Below are positions 52,146-61,789 of a stretch of 64,000 nt of DNA, in pieces; position 1 is the first letter of the stretch, and each line of letters opens with the position of its first letter. The position numbers were made by a program, and so were the translations under genes. Under the pieces are notes generated by a model. The model ran no database searches. It saw only the letters and a list, made by a program, of their open reading frames with translations, and was not told the DNA's origin. Origin of the DNA: Paenibacillus periandrae (GTDB lineage: Bacteria > Bacillota > Bacilli > Paenibacillales > NBRC-103111); the NCBI RefSeq assembly GCF_022458865.1, contig NZ_JAJNMU010000012.1:124001-188000 (forward strand), given 5' to 3'.

Positions 52146-52646
52146 TTATAGAGACGCAAGGTAATCGTCGAGTTGGCTGAAGGTTCCGGCAAAGCCCTGC
52201 TGCATGGAACCACGCATGGAGTGGAAAAATAGGAGTTCTTCCTCAGTAGCGTCAATAGGGCCTCCTTGCAAGGTTATGGTCGTTGTGCCTTGTTCCTCTG
52301 TGAACGTGAAAACATTATAAATTTCAAGTGGAAAAGTCTGGCTGAATGGCGCCCGGACAATATTACCTTCTTCATCGGAAAATGAATTGACAAACACAAT
52401 CTTCTCAGGGGAAACGATTTCGTGATATACAAACTTACCCCACATTTCGTGGCCTTCAGCGGCCTTCATACAGTAATGAAAAACACCGCCTGGACGGATA
52501 TCCGCTTTAGCGACATGAATAGTAAACCCTGTGGGTCCCCACCAATGCTTCAGGTGCTCTGCTTCGGTCCATACCTTGAATACGAGCTCGCGCGGTGCTT
52601 GGAAGGTACGGGTAATGACCAATTCGTTTGCATTGTTTTCGGACAT
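52146..52646 (-). CDS. SRPBCC (AHSA1-type) domain protein
   Basis: 166 residues with the START/Bet v1-like fold of AHSA1-type proteins: ITRTFQAPRELVFKVWTEAE, HLKHWWGPTGF, and a C-terminal QGFAGTFSQLDDYLASL. They bind hydrophobic ligands; the substrate is unknown. The start at 52646 has AGGAGG upstream. It forms a run with DoxX-like and ArsR-type genes on the same strand, a common Firmicutes arrangement. Confidence 0.88.
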   Translation of the reverse strand: MSENNANELVITRTFQAPRELVFKVWTEAEHLKHWWGPTGFTIHVAKADIRPGGVFHYCMKAAEGHEMWGKFVYHEIVSPEKIVFVNSFSDEEGNIVRAPFSQTFPLEIYNVFTFTEEQGTTTITLQGGPIDATEEELLFFHSMRGSMQQGFAGTFSQLDDYLASL

Positions 52647-52699
52647 GTTAATGCCTCCTATTTTGTAATTGTATGGAAAAGGAATGCCAATATATGAAG

Positions 52700-53086
52700 T
52701 TATTTGGCAAGATTCCGTGAAGCTGCCCTTAGTCTTTTGTGATATAGAACATAGGAGCCAATAATGACCAGGTAACCGATTAGAAAAAACACCAATCCGC
52801 CAAGAGGGTCGCCGACAGCTATTGTTGAGTACATGGCACCCGTCAGATCGATTACAAAACCGGCATATGCCCATTCCTTAACCCTCGGAAAGCCAGGAAC
52901 AAGTATGGCAACCACTCCTAATAATTTGGCAACGCCCAGGAAGGGCAGAAGATAAGCAGGATATCCTAAATGGGCAAATAATTCAACTGCATCGGGAGCG
53001 GACAAGAGATCCGGAATTCCACCAACACCCATTAGCGCTAGCATTAATACGGTGAAAACCCAGTAAAATATGTTGACTTTTCTCAT
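52700..53086 (-). CDS. DoxX-like membrane protein
   Basis: 128 residues, four transmembrane helices, of the DoxX-like family (FYWVFTVLMLALMGVGGIPD, LLPFLGVAKLLGVVAILVPG). The molecular role is not established; DoxX proteins are linked to thiol or redox stress. It lies upstream of the SRPBCC gene and downstream of the ArsR-type regulator on the same strand, probably in one operon. Confidence 0.88.
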   Translation of the reverse strand: MRKVNIFYWVFTVLMLALMGVGGIPDLLSAPDAVELFAHLGYPAYLLPFLGVAKLLGVVAILVPGFPRVKEWAYAGFVIDLTGAMYSTIAVGDPLGGLVFFLIGYLVIIGSYVLYHKRLRAASRNLAK

Positions 53087-53151
53087 TGATTATCGGTTCC
53101 TCCTTGGCGTTGTATACACATAGCAACTATGATTTCCTTGAACGGAGAGCA

Positions 53152-53268
53152 TCATATCTTCAGCAGCAACTGTTCGGGAAGATCAAGTGTCGATTGTGCA
53201 ACCTCGATTGGCTCATACTCCTTAATTACTTTCTCCAGCTCAACTGTCGATTTGAAAAGGTTTGGAAA
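53152..53268 (-). pseudogene. Possible small gene remnant between ArsR and DoxX genes
   Basis: On the minus strand a short open stretch reads VELEKVIKEYEPIEVAQSTL and DLPEQLLLKI before TGA. It has codon-like composition, but there is no start in the same frame, and the frame is closed just upstream by TGA. It is either the tail of a gene damaged by an indel or noise. Confidence 0.3.
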
Positions 53269-53305
53269 TCATTCCCATACCTTCTTTTCATGCTGTTTGT
53301 CAGGA

Positions 53306-53641
53306 TTACTGCTTGTCCTCATGATTCACGTCCTTTCTTTGCAGCTCCTGCAAGTAATCATCCAATCGATCGAATCTTTCTTCCCAAATATGCCGGTAGG
53401 ACTCCATCCAGGTGTCCAGCTCCTTAAATGGATCAGGCCGCAGCTTGTAGATTCGCCGATTAGCGATCGCATTCACCTCAACGAGTCCGGCATCGCAAAG
53501 CACACGGAGATGTTTGGATGTTTGCGGTTGGTTGAGGTCGAGTTGATGGGCAACTTCCCCAACGGAAAGGGGACCTTTACATAAGAGCTCGACGATGTGT
53601 AATCGATTTGGCTCAGCGAGAACGCTAAAAGTTAAATTCAT
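53306..53641 (-). CDS. ArsR-family transcriptional regulator
   Basis: 111 residues from ATG 53641. The winged helix reads LAEPNRLHIVELLCKGPLSV with recognition helix LNQPQTSKHLRVLCDAGLVE. No metal-binding cysteine set (ELCVCD-type) is seen, so it belongs to the non-metal ArsR group that often controls SRPBCC/DoxX genes. A longer TTG frame from 53677 exists. An inverted repeat at 53664-53685 is a good autoregulatory operator. Confidence 0.88.
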   Translation of the reverse strand: MNLTFSVLAEPNRLHIVELLCKGPLSVGEVAHQLDLNQPQTSKHLRVLCDAGLVEVNAIANRRIYKLRPDPFKELDTWMESYRHIWEERFDRLDDYLQELQRKDVNHEDKQ

Positions 53642-53663
53642 GTTCTCAATATACCCTAAAGAG

Positions 53664-53685
53664 AATATTCCAGTCAAGGAATATT
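53664..53685. promoter_or_regulatory. ArsR-type operator
   Basis: AATATTCC-N6-GGAATATT is a perfect inverted repeat that overlaps the likely -35 (TTGACT on the minus strand) of the ArsR gene. Confidence 0.68.
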
Positions 53686-53801
53686 AAATATTCATAAACC
53701 GTATACGATCGTATAGTTACGGCACCGCATTTCCTTATGCTATAGTCTGATAGTCGAAACTATATGATTTATACATCAAATCAATCAAGGAGGACTTTTC
53801 A

Positions 53802-56800
53802 TTGACTCAACGTTTATACCGAATACCTATGAAGCTGTCGTTTTCGATGGCACTGCTCATTGCCTGGTCAGGCACAGCGGCAGGAATTGGGAGCATACCG
53901 GCCGCCGAAGCGGCGACAACTCCTACACAGCTAATCGTATACGACGACCAGCTGCGCAATTCTTTCAACGATTACAGCTGGGCAAAACATTCTTTATCGG
54001 AATCGACAACTCGCCATGCCGGAACCAAATCGATTCGGATGATACCTAACAACGACGATGGTCTGTACTTGTATAACGATCGTGTCCTTAAGGTTTCCGA
54101 CTATCCCATTCTTGAGCTATGGTCTCATGGTGGTAAAGGAAACGCGCAGAAACTCGAAGTCGTCATGCAGGCAGGTGGTCAGCCGGTCGCCATTCAGCAG
54201 CTTGATCCAGCTGTGTTTAAGTCCGGTACGTGGCAGAAAACCAGCATTGATCTTAGCAAGCTGAACATACCGAACGGCATCTTTGACGGCATTCTTATCC
54301 GCGGAACCGTAAATGGTCTACAGCCGGAGGTTTATTTTGACGATCTGGTTCTGAATGGCGGTGGCGTTGTCCAGGAACAGAAGCTCACAAGCATCTCAAT
54401 GTCGTCTGTTTCGCTAACTTTGAAAAAGGGGCAGGAAGGCGCTTTGAGCATTACCGCCACCTATTCTGACGGAAAGACAGCTCCGATTCCGCAAGGTGTG
54501 ACTTGGAGCACTAACAATCCTGCAGTCGTAACTGTCAACGGTGCAGGTAAAGTGACGGCTCAGAAGGCAGGCACGGCTGTCGTGACGGCGCAATATGGCG
54601 GATTCTCTGCCACGTCGACGATTACTGTATCCGATGATGTGGTCGTGATGACCGGTATTGAAGCTGCTCCATCACAAATGGAGCTTAAGCCAAGCGATGC
54701 AGGAATGCTCGCTGTAACAGCTTCTTATTCCAATGGAACAAAGATTCCACTCACACAAGGTCTGCTATGGAGCTCCTCTAACGAAGACATCTCTACCGTA
54801 GCCAATGGAAAAGTAACGGCGCTTAAGTCTGGTTCCTCTGTCATTACTGCGGTATATGGCTCTTATAGCGCCAATGTGAACGTTACCGTTACGGATGTTG
54901 CTTTGCCACCGGACGATGACGGGCAGAAGGGCATCAAGATTTACGAGGATACGCTTAATTCGGCATTTAAGGATTACAGCTGGGCGCCGCACAGCTTGAA
55001 CGAAGAGTCCAAGGTGCATACAGGCAAAAAGGCTGTTGTTTTCGACCCGAGCCAACGAGGTGGTCTTTATTTCTTCAAGGATAACGGGTCGGTTAACGTG
55101 AAGGATTATGATCGGCTCGAATTCTGGATAAACGGCGGCGAAGCGGGTGGACAGCAGCTGGAGCTTGTGTTCAATTCGGGCGGTCAGGCTGCAGGGCAGA
55201 TTAATGTGAGCAGTCTGATCGAAAGTGGAAGTATTCCAGCTAATGGATGGGCCAAGGTGCAAATTAGTTTACCTGAGCTGAAAATAAAGGATAACCTGTT
55301 CGACGGGCTGCTGTTCCGTGGTTTGACTGACGGCGCGCAAAACAAAATTTACCTAGACGACATTCGATTGCTGGAGAAGTACGTAGCACCTCCGACAATG
55401 GTAGAGGGTGTTTTATCGCAATATGGCATGGTATTGGCCCCAGGAGACAGCTCCAAGCTGACGTTTGAAGCGCGTTACTCGAATAGCACGAGCGCAGACG
55501 TAAGCGACAAGACGACCTGGACCTCGAGTGATCCGAGTATAATCACAGTGAACAAAGGCTCGCTCACGGCTGTTGGCAGCGGCCTTGCAAAAATTACAGC
55601 GAGCTTTGGCTCGGCAAGTGCGTCGATGTACATTCAGGTTGTGTCGAATACGCCAGAGGCTGTCTACACGGACGGAATGGCAGCCGGTTACAGTGACTGG
55701 AGCTGGGGCACGCAGAACTTTGGCAACACGCAGCCGACAGCCTCCGGTTCGAAATCCATTTCTTTTGTTGCTAAAGGCTACGAAGGCATATGGCTGCATC
55801 GCAATACCAAAATCGATTTGACCAACTATTATGGATTAAGGTTAAAGCTGCATGGTGGATCGACGGGTGGACAACAGCTGCGTGTCAACCTGATGGATGA
55901 CCGCAACTTTGTCGGTGAATTTGATCTGACGAACGTATTGCCGAACGGCGTACCTGCGAATCAGTGGACAGAAGTGAAGCTGAAATTTGCCGACTTGGGT
56001 GTAAGTAATCTCAATCTTGACGGTATTGTCGTTGCGGCGTGGGGTGAGAAGAACCAAGGGACGGTCTATATCGATGATATTGAATTGTTGAAAACGACAT
56101 CGATCGTCAACTTGCCTGCTCCTGAGCTGCCTACGGTCAAAGTGGCTATCGATTCAACGAAGGAGCGCAGAACGCTTAGCCCTGGCATTTTTGGTGTTAA
56201 CTTTGAGGATTCTCCGACGGAGGGGCATTCCACGATGAAATTCCCGATCAAGCGTTGGGGTGGCAATGCAATGACTCGTTATAACTGGGAAATCGATACG
56301 ACGAATCGCGGCGGTGATTGGTACTTCCTGAACGTACCCTACGACAATCCGGATGCCTCCAAGCTGCCGAATGGCTCTTTATCCGACCGTTTCATTCAGG
56401 ATTCGAAGAACGCGGGTACGCAGGTGCTGCTCCAGGTTCCGACAATCGGTTGGACACCGAAGGATCGCAAAATCAGCTGGAGCTATTCCATAGCGAAGTA
56501 CGGTGCTCAGCAGAGCAATGAGTGCGACTGGCATGAAGCTTGGTGCCGGCCGGATGCTGGTAACGGCAAGCTCAAGGACGGCAGCTACGTGACAGGCAAT
56601 AAGCCGGAGGATACGTCGAAGCAGGTCGGACCGGAATTCATTGCCAAATGGATTAAACATCTTCAAGATCGGTTTGGCCCATACGTGCACAATTATGCGC
56701 TCGACAACGAGCCTATGCTGTGGCCGCATTCTCATTGGGATGTACATCCGGGCATGACGACCTACGATGAAATATGGAATTATACGAAAGCCTACGGTGA

Positions 56801-57671
56801 AGCGATAAAGGCGGCCGATCCAGAGGCCAATATCTTTGGTCCGGTGCCTTGGGGCTGGTGCGAGTACTTCTACTCTGCAAAGGACGGCTGCTCCCCAGGA
56901 GCCGATATGCAGGCACACGACGGCAAGCCATATATGGAATGGCTGCTTGGCAAGGTGGAAGAGTATCGTAAACAAACCGGCAAGCGTTTGATCGATACGC
57001 TTGATATTCACTATTACCCGGCAGAGAATAATATCGCATTCTCCAGTGATGAGACTTCGGCTATGTCCAAACGCCGCTTTAATTCGCTCAAGTCATTATA
57101 TGATCCGAACTTCGTGGACGCGTCCTCCTGGATTCAGGAGCCGGTGAAGCTGATTCCGCGGATGCACGATATTATCGCACGCAATGCGCCGGGAATGAAG
57201 CTGTCCATCTCCGAGTACAACTTTGGAGACGGCAGTGGTATTAACAGCGGCTTGGCCCAAGCCGAAGCGCTCGCACTGTTTGCCCGTGAAGGCGTCGATT
57301 ACGCTATGCGCTGGGGTGGATTACAAGGCAATACGCCGCTTGAGGACGCCTTCAAGCTGTTCTTGAACTATGATGGCCAAGGCAGCCGAATCGAAGGCGA
57401 CGTCGTTAGCACGGTTAGCTCCAATCTGGATGCAGTCGGAACTTACACGATCGTATCCAGTCAAGGCAAGAAATACGTGCTTCTGTTTAACAAGGATACT
57501 GCTCCGCGTGTTGCGAAGGTTCAAGCCGATGTATCGTTGAATGCTTCCGCACAAGTATATCGCTTCGAAGCACAGAAGCGTTTGGCTCCAGCGGGTACCG
57601 TGCAAGGCAGTGCGGAAGGGTTATCGTTAACACTCCCCGCGAAGTCAGCGACGTTGGTCGTGTTGCCGTAG
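53802..57671 (+). CDS. Secreted multidomain GH44 glycoside hydrolase
   Basis: 1289 residues. A signal peptide is followed by three related units: each has a CBM-like module opening with YDDxLxNxFxDYSWA-type sequence (about residues 45-190, 380-535, 620-765) and Big2 domains (about 195-280, 285-365, 540-615). The catalytic GH44 domain runs from about 776 to the end, with KRWGGNAMTRYNWEID, acid/base Glu970 in ALDNEPMLW and nucleophile Glu1138 in SISEYNFG. GH44 enzymes hydrolyse cellulose, xyloglucan or mannan. The start is TTG 53802 with GGAGG 8 bases upstream. No dockerin or SLH domain is seen, so it should be released. Confidence 0.9.
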   Translation: MTQRLYRIPMKLSFSMALLIAWSGTAAGIGSIPAAEAATTPTQLIVYDDQLRNSFNDYSWAKHSLSESTTRHAGTKSIRMIPNNDDGLYLYNDRVLKVSDYPILELWSHGGKGNAQKLEVVMQAGGQPVAIQQLDPAVFKSGTWQKTSIDLSKLNIPNGIFDGILIRGTVNGLQPEVYFDDLVLNGGGVVQEQKLTSISMSSVSLTLKKGQEGALSITATYSDGKTAPIPQGVTWSTNNPAVVTVNGAGKVTAQKAGTAVVTAQYGGFSATSTITVSDDVVVMTGIEAAPSQMELKPSDAGMLAVTASYSNGTKIPLTQGLLWSSSNEDISTVANGKVTALKSGSSVITAVYGSYSANVNVTVTDVALPPDDDGQKGIKIYEDTLNSAFKDYSWAPHSLNEESKVHTGKKAVVFDPSQRGGLYFFKDNGSVNVKDYDRLEFWINGGEAGGQQLELVFNSGGQAAGQINVSSLIESGSIPANGWAKVQISLPELKIKDNLFDGLLFRGLTDGAQNKIYLDDIRLLEKYVAPPTMVEGVLSQYGMVLAPGDSSKLTFEARYSNSTSADVSDKTTWTSSDPSIITVNKGSLTAVGSGLAKITASFGSASASMYIQVVSNTPEAVYTDGMAAGYSDWSWGTQNFGNTQPTASGSKSISFVAKGYEGIWLHRNTKIDLTNYYGLRLKLHGGSTGGQQLRVNLMDDRNFVGEFDLTNVLPNGVPANQWTEVKLKFADLGVSNLNLDGIVVAAWGEKNQGTVYIDDIELLKTTSIVNLPAPELPTVKVAIDSTKERRTLSPGIFGVNFEDSPTEGHSTMKFPIKRWGGNAMTRYNWEIDTTNRGGDWYFLNVPYDNPDASKLPNGSLSDRFIQDSKNAGTQVLLQVPTIGWTPKDRKISWSYSIAKYGAQQSNECDWHEAWCRPDAGNGKLKDGSYVTGNKPEDTSKQVGPEFIAKWIKHLQDRFGPYVHNYALDNEPMLWPHSHWDVHPGMTTYDEIWNYTKAYGEAIKAADPEANIFGPVPWGWCEYFYSAKDGCSPGADMQAHDGKPYMEWLLGKVEEYRKQTGKRLIDTLDIHYYPAENNIAFSSDETSAMSKRRFNSLKSLYDPNFVDASSWIQEPVKLIPRMHDIIARNAPGMKLSISEYNFGDGSGINSGLAQAEALALFAREGVDYAMRWGGLQGNTPLEDAFKLFLNYDGQGSRIEGDVVSTVSSNLDAVGTYTIVSSQGKKYVLLFNKDTAPRVAKVQADVSLNASAQVYRFEAQKRLAPAGTVQGSAEGLSLTLPAKSATLVVLP

Positions 57672-57728
57672 CATTCATTAGTACATTGCAAGTAAATTGA
57701 TAGAGCGTAGCTCCGAAGGGAGGAAAAC

Positions 57729-57974
57729 ATGCTAATAAACCAGATCAGCAAGCTCAACAGGTCGGATAGAATTATTAGCCGAAGGAAATGTAAAACAGTC
57801 GACTCAGGAAATTCATCCAGCCTTGTCCAGCAATTTGTAAAGTGTCTGGAGTTATCTGACGAAGAGATTCTCGATAAATTTCAACTGACCTTGGATGGTC
57901 AGCAGATAACAACGGATCAAGCCCGTCATTTTATTGCTTTTGTTCGTCAAGAAGTAAGCCGTAATCAGGAATAG
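57729..57974 (+). CDS. Small hypothetical protein
   Basis: 81 residues, soluble and mostly helical by composition (SLVQQFVKCLELSDEEILDK, ARHFIAFVRQEVSRNQE). GGGAGG precedes the ATG and a strong terminator follows, so it is probably a real gene. No family recognised. It starts 57 bases after the GH44 gene and could be co-transcribed with it. Confidence 0.7.
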   Translation: MLINQISKLNRSDRIISRRKCKTVDSGNSSSLVQQFVKCLELSDEEILDKFQLTLDGQQITTDQARHFIAFVRQEVSRNQE

Positions 57975-57996
57975 TCAAACTAAATAATAGAAGCTC

Positions 57997-58039
57997 AAAA
58001 ATGAGAAAAAGCCGTATAATGCGGCTTTTTCTCATTTTA
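57997..58039 (+). terminator. Intrinsic terminator
   Basis: AAAATGAGAAAAAGCCG pairs with CGGCTTTTTCTCATTTT, a 17-bp perfect stem around a seven-base loop. The A/T outer part makes it work in both directions. Confidence 0.9.
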
Positions 58040-58192
58040 TAAAGATGCTTGAATTCGGTCCAAGACTTCCCGTAATATTTGGCAAGAGCACAATAGCCCG
58101 ATCGAAAGCATCGAAGAGCCTTGATAAATAGTTTGCCATGCAGACTGTCTTCGGGATAAAATGTTAGAAAAGTTTAATGGGGAGTCGATGCC

Positions 58193-60034
58193 ATGAGGGG
58201 AATACATTTAAGCATTAAAAATAAATTGATCATTTATTTCCTGATCTCTATTCTTTTGCCAACAACGATTATTTCGATTATTTTTTATACCCGGTCTTCT
58301 GAAATCATCACAGATAAGATCAACTTATCGATTGTCAAAAACTTAAGCTCTGTGGAATCCATTCTGCTGCAAAAGCTGGATTCGATCAACGATTTTTCTG
58401 TATTGATGGCGCTTAACCCTGAGCTGCAGCACATAATAAGCTCACCTCAGCCGGACAATGCAGATGGTATTATTGATGAGATCGTGAAGCTGGACCGAAT
58501 ATTGGATAGTTATTATTTGTCAGATTTTTCGGCATTGACGAAGACAGCGCTTTATCCCAAATTATTTGTAGTAAACCGACCTCAATACAAAAGTGTAAAC
58601 ATTACAGATAAGGTATTTGACATTAGCGTTGTAGAAAATCAAAAATGGTATTCGCAGCTTCCGAATCAGTTGACGATTGTTGGGATCGATCACATCACCG
58701 TGTTCGGGAAAAAGATTCAAACGATGAAGATAGCGAAGAAATTAGTCGCCTTAAGAGCTGCTGATATGGCACCATATGCAGCGCTGCTAACTACCGATAT
58801 CGACGCCAACTTTTTCGTTGACCTGCTGAAAAATTATAAAATTACACCTGGAAGCTCAATTTCATTGCTTAATGCTGATGGTGATGTGCTTCTTAGCAGT
58901 GATTTATCCCCTGATGGCCCCCGCTCGGTTAAGGATTCGGAAGTGATCCGCAAGCTGGTTAAAGACATGCATGACCAAGCTGAACAATCTCATATGGATC
59001 ACATAGATGGTAAACCGATGCTCATCTCAACCCATTATATCGTACCGCTGCAGTGGACCATTCTTTCCTTAACACCGTTGAATGAAGTTAATATTGAACA
59101 AAAAAAATTGAACCAGATCATGGTTTTCGTCATAGTGATCTGTATGTTATTTGCCTTACTTACGGCGTTGGTTCTCTCAGGCAACATATCCAAGCCCATA
59201 CTGGCCTTGGTGAAGTCGATGTCCACCATTGAGCACGGTAATTTTGATATTAAATTAAGATATCGCAAGAAGGATGAATTCGGTATTTTATTTGAACAAT
59301 ACAAGCAGATGATGGAGAAGATCAAAGATCTCGTAGAAAGGTTGTATGTGAGTGAGGTAAGTAAAAAGGAAGCAGAATTGCAAGCCAAGGACGCGGAGCT
59401 GAAAGCCTTACAGGCGCAGATTAATCCGCACTTTCTGTATAATGCTCTGGATTCTATTAATTTATATGCAATGAGATACAATGTTCCTAATATTAGTGAT
59501 ATGGTTAGCTCGTTATCGAACTTCTTCAGGTATGGTCTTAGCAAAGGGAAAAGCATTATCACGCTTAATGATGAAAAGAAGCATGTGGAGAGCTATCTGG
59601 AAATTCAAAAAATGCGTTTTGGCGGCAAGCTGAACTATACTTTGGACTTTCCCAACGATATTCTGCAATGTCTGACAGTTAAATTAATTTTACAACCACT
59701 GGTTGAAAATTCAATTATACATGGTATTCAAAAGGTGGAGGGTGAGGGCTGGATCCGCTTAAGCGTCGTCAAGCAGGGGGAGAAGCTGCAAATCAGTATT
59801 TCCGATAATGGTGCAGGCGCTAATGTGGAAGAGATGCATGAAATGCTGGACTTTGAAAGCCATACGTCCAAATCGTTCGGCACGAGAAATGTAAACGAGC
59901 GGATTAAACGGTTATTTGGAATGAAGTATGGTGTTCGTTTTTACATCAATGAGGACGGCGGTTTAACGTCGGTAGTCGAAATTCCAATTTTATGGACAAT
60001 GGAGGGTTACCATGTTGAGGATGGTATTAGCTGA
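58193..60034 (+). CDS. YesM-type sensor histidine kinase (second pair)
   Basis: 613 residues. Transmembrane helices near 12-32 and 305-325 flank an extracellular dCache-like sensor. HAMP, then the kinase module with KALQAQINPHFLYNALDSIN (phospho-His near residue 411) and SDNGAGA in the ATP-binding domain. It overlaps the response regulator gene by 23 bases. Its neighbours form a sugar ABC transporter, so it likely senses a sugar or its bound binding protein. Confidence 0.92.
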   Translation: MRGIHLSIKNKLIIYFLISILLPTTIISIIFYTRSSEIITDKINLSIVKNLSSVESILLQKLDSINDFSVLMALNPELQHIISSPQPDNADGIIDEIVKLDRILDSYYLSDFSALTKTALYPKLFVVNRPQYKSVNITDKVFDISVVENQKWYSQLPNQLTIVGIDHITVFGKKIQTMKIAKKLVALRAADMAPYAALLTTDIDANFFVDLLKNYKITPGSSISLLNADGDVLLSSDLSPDGPRSVKDSEVIRKLVKDMHDQAEQSHMDHIDGKPMLISTHYIVPLQWTILSLTPLNEVNIEQKKLNQIMVFVIVICMLFALLTALVLSGNISKPILALVKSMSTIEHGNFDIKLRYRKKDEFGILFEQYKQMMEKIKDLVERLYVSEVSKKEAELQAKDAELKALQAQINPHFLYNALDSINLYAMRYNVPNISDMVSSLSNFFRYGLSKGKSIITLNDEKKHVESYLEIQKMRFGGKLNYTLDFPNDILQCLTVKLILQPLVENSIIHGIQKVEGEGWIRLSVVKQGEKLQISISDNGAGANVEEMHEMLDFESHTSKSFGTRNVNERIKRLFGMKYGVRFYINEDGGLTSVVEIPILWTMEGYHVEDGIS

Positions 60035-61634
60035 TGATGATTTTATTGTAAGAGAAACTTTGAGAGAGGTTATCCCTTGGGAGGAATTCGGAATTACGAT
60101 TGTAGGAGAAGCGGAGCATGGACAGCAAGCCTTTGATTTGTGCAGTGAATTAGCTCCCGATATTTTGTTTACTGATATCAAGATGCCTTTTATGGATGGC
60201 TTGGAAGTCGCTATGAATTTGAAGGAAGCAGGCAGCAAAACCAAAATTATCATTATTAGCGGCATTCAGGATTTTAATTATGCCAAAACCGCATTGGAAA
60301 TTAACGCTGAAGGCTATATTCTCAAGCCGATCAAGATCAATGATATTCGAGAGGTAATCACGAAGGTTGTAAGCAATATCGATATGGAACGTAATATGCA
60401 CCACAAGATTGAACAGCTCAAGCAGCAGCTGAATGGAAATTCCAGACTGATGAAGGAAAAGTTTTTAAGAGATTTGCTGCTGGGCGTTGTCTTTAATGGA
60501 CAGGAGATTCGGGATAAGCTGGATTACTTTCAATTACCTCTGCAAGCCGATGCCTGTTTGATGGTAGCCGTTATGCAAATGGACAACTATTTGAAGCAGA
60601 TTGAAAATAAGAAAGAAGCAGAGAAGCAGCTTATGAGCTTTTCCATTCAAAATATTACAGACGAGATCTTCCGGAATTATGACGCTGGTATCGTTCATTG
60701 CTTGAATGAGAACGAGTTTGTGTTAATCTTCAATGAAAAGTCGCAGCACGACGATAAGCATATCCAAATCTGTGAGGAAATCATTCAGTCCTTATTTAAA
60801 TATTTGAAAATTTCGGTCTCTATTGGAACCGGCAATCAGGTGGGAAGCATTGACCGCGTGTACGCTTCATACAAAAATGCGGTCCATGCTGTGCAGCATA
60901 AATTTTATACAGGTTTGCGCTCCATCATTCGCATTGAAGATATTACCAATCCGTGGCATGCGAAGCGTAAGCTGGACTCCATGGATTATACGAACTTGTT
61001 CGAAGCAGAGAACCGATTAATCGGCTTTATTATGCTCGGTGATACGAATGGCGGGTTACAGCTGCTGGATACGATTTTTAATGGGTTTCTGAACTCCGAT
61101 GTGGAGTCCATCAGAGGCTTTTGCATGGAATTAATCAGTGGAACCTACCGAAAAGTATATGAAATGGGCGAGGATTTGGAGCGGATTCTTCCTAACCGCA
61201 ATCTGGTTCTGTTTAACATATTAAAGGCAGAGCATATCCAGGAAATGAAGCTGCTCATGACCTCGATTTTCGTGGAGGCAGCCCATTATTACTCACAGAA
61301 GTATAACCAGAAGCATCTGGATCTTGTGAACAAAATCAAAGCTATTATTAAAAGACAGTATACGCAAAACCTGAGTTTATCGGAAATCGCCGATGAGGTA
61401 TTTATGTCGGTTACTTATATTTGTTCGGTTTTCAAAAGAGAAACGGGTGAGACCATCAATGAATATTTGAATCAGGTCAGGATGGAGGAGGCAGGACGTT
61501 TATTAAAAACAACCAAAATGAAGATATGGGAAATCGCAGAAGGGCTCGGATACGATAACCACAATTACTTTAGTACGGCATTTAAGAAATATACGGGACT
61601 CCAACCCCAGCAATACCGGAATGAGCATAAATAA
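60012..61634 (+). CDS. YesN-type AraC response regulator (second pair)
   Basis: 540 residues. Receiver (1-120) with phospho-Asp in ILFTDIKMPFMDGLE and Lys in YILKPIK. The AraC DNA-binding domain (about 435-538) reads LSLSEIADEVFMSVTYICSV and IAEGLGYDNHNYFSTAFKKY. It probably controls the binding-protein and permease genes immediately downstream. Confidence 0.92.
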   Translation: MLRMVLADDDFIVRETLREVIPWEEFGITIVGEAEHGQQAFDLCSELAPDILFTDIKMPFMDGLEVAMNLKEAGSKTKIIIISGIQDFNYAKTALEINAEGYILKPIKINDIREVITKVVSNIDMERNMHHKIEQLKQQLNGNSRLMKEKFLRDLLLGVVFNGQEIRDKLDYFQLPLQADACLMVAVMQMDNYLKQIENKKEAEKQLMSFSIQNITDEIFRNYDAGIVHCLNENEFVLIFNEKSQHDDKHIQICEEIIQSLFKYLKISVSIGTGNQVGSIDRVYASYKNAVHAVQHKFYTGLRSIIRIEDITNPWHAKRKLDSMDYTNLFEAENRLIGFIMLGDTNGGLQLLDTIFNGFLNSDVESIRGFCMELISGTYRKVYEMGEDLERILPNRNLVLFNILKAEHIQEMKLLMTSIFVEAAHYYSQKYNQKHLDLVNKIKAIIKRQYTQNLSLSEIADEVFMSVTYICSVFKRETGETINEYLNQVRMEEAGRLLKTTKMKIWEIAEGLGYDNHNYFSTAFKKYTGLQPQQYRNEHK

Positions 61635-61734
61635 TTAGAGTAGTCCTTAAGATATTAGAGTCTTTATCATAAGTTAATGCACTGACTTTAGAGTATCATT
61701 CCATTATGATCAATAGTGTAATCACAGCATATTG

Positions 61735-61748
61735 TCTAAGCGCTTACA
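61735..61748 (+). promoter_or_regulatory. cre-like site before the sugar-binding lipoprotein
   Basis: TCTAAGCGCTTACA fits the CcpA consensus TGWAANCGNTNWCA at all but one fixed position and has a TAAGCGCTTA palindromic core. It lies 41 bases before the start codon, in position for catabolite repression. Confidence 0.68.
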
Positions 61749-61789
61749 CAAGGCTGGATTATCCATAAATAGAATAGGGCGGTGTTAGA

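Noticed and set aside
53802..57671. Several minus-strand open frames of 100-210 codons
   Set aside because: They are antisense shadows of the GH44 gene with no family similarity and no ribosome sites.
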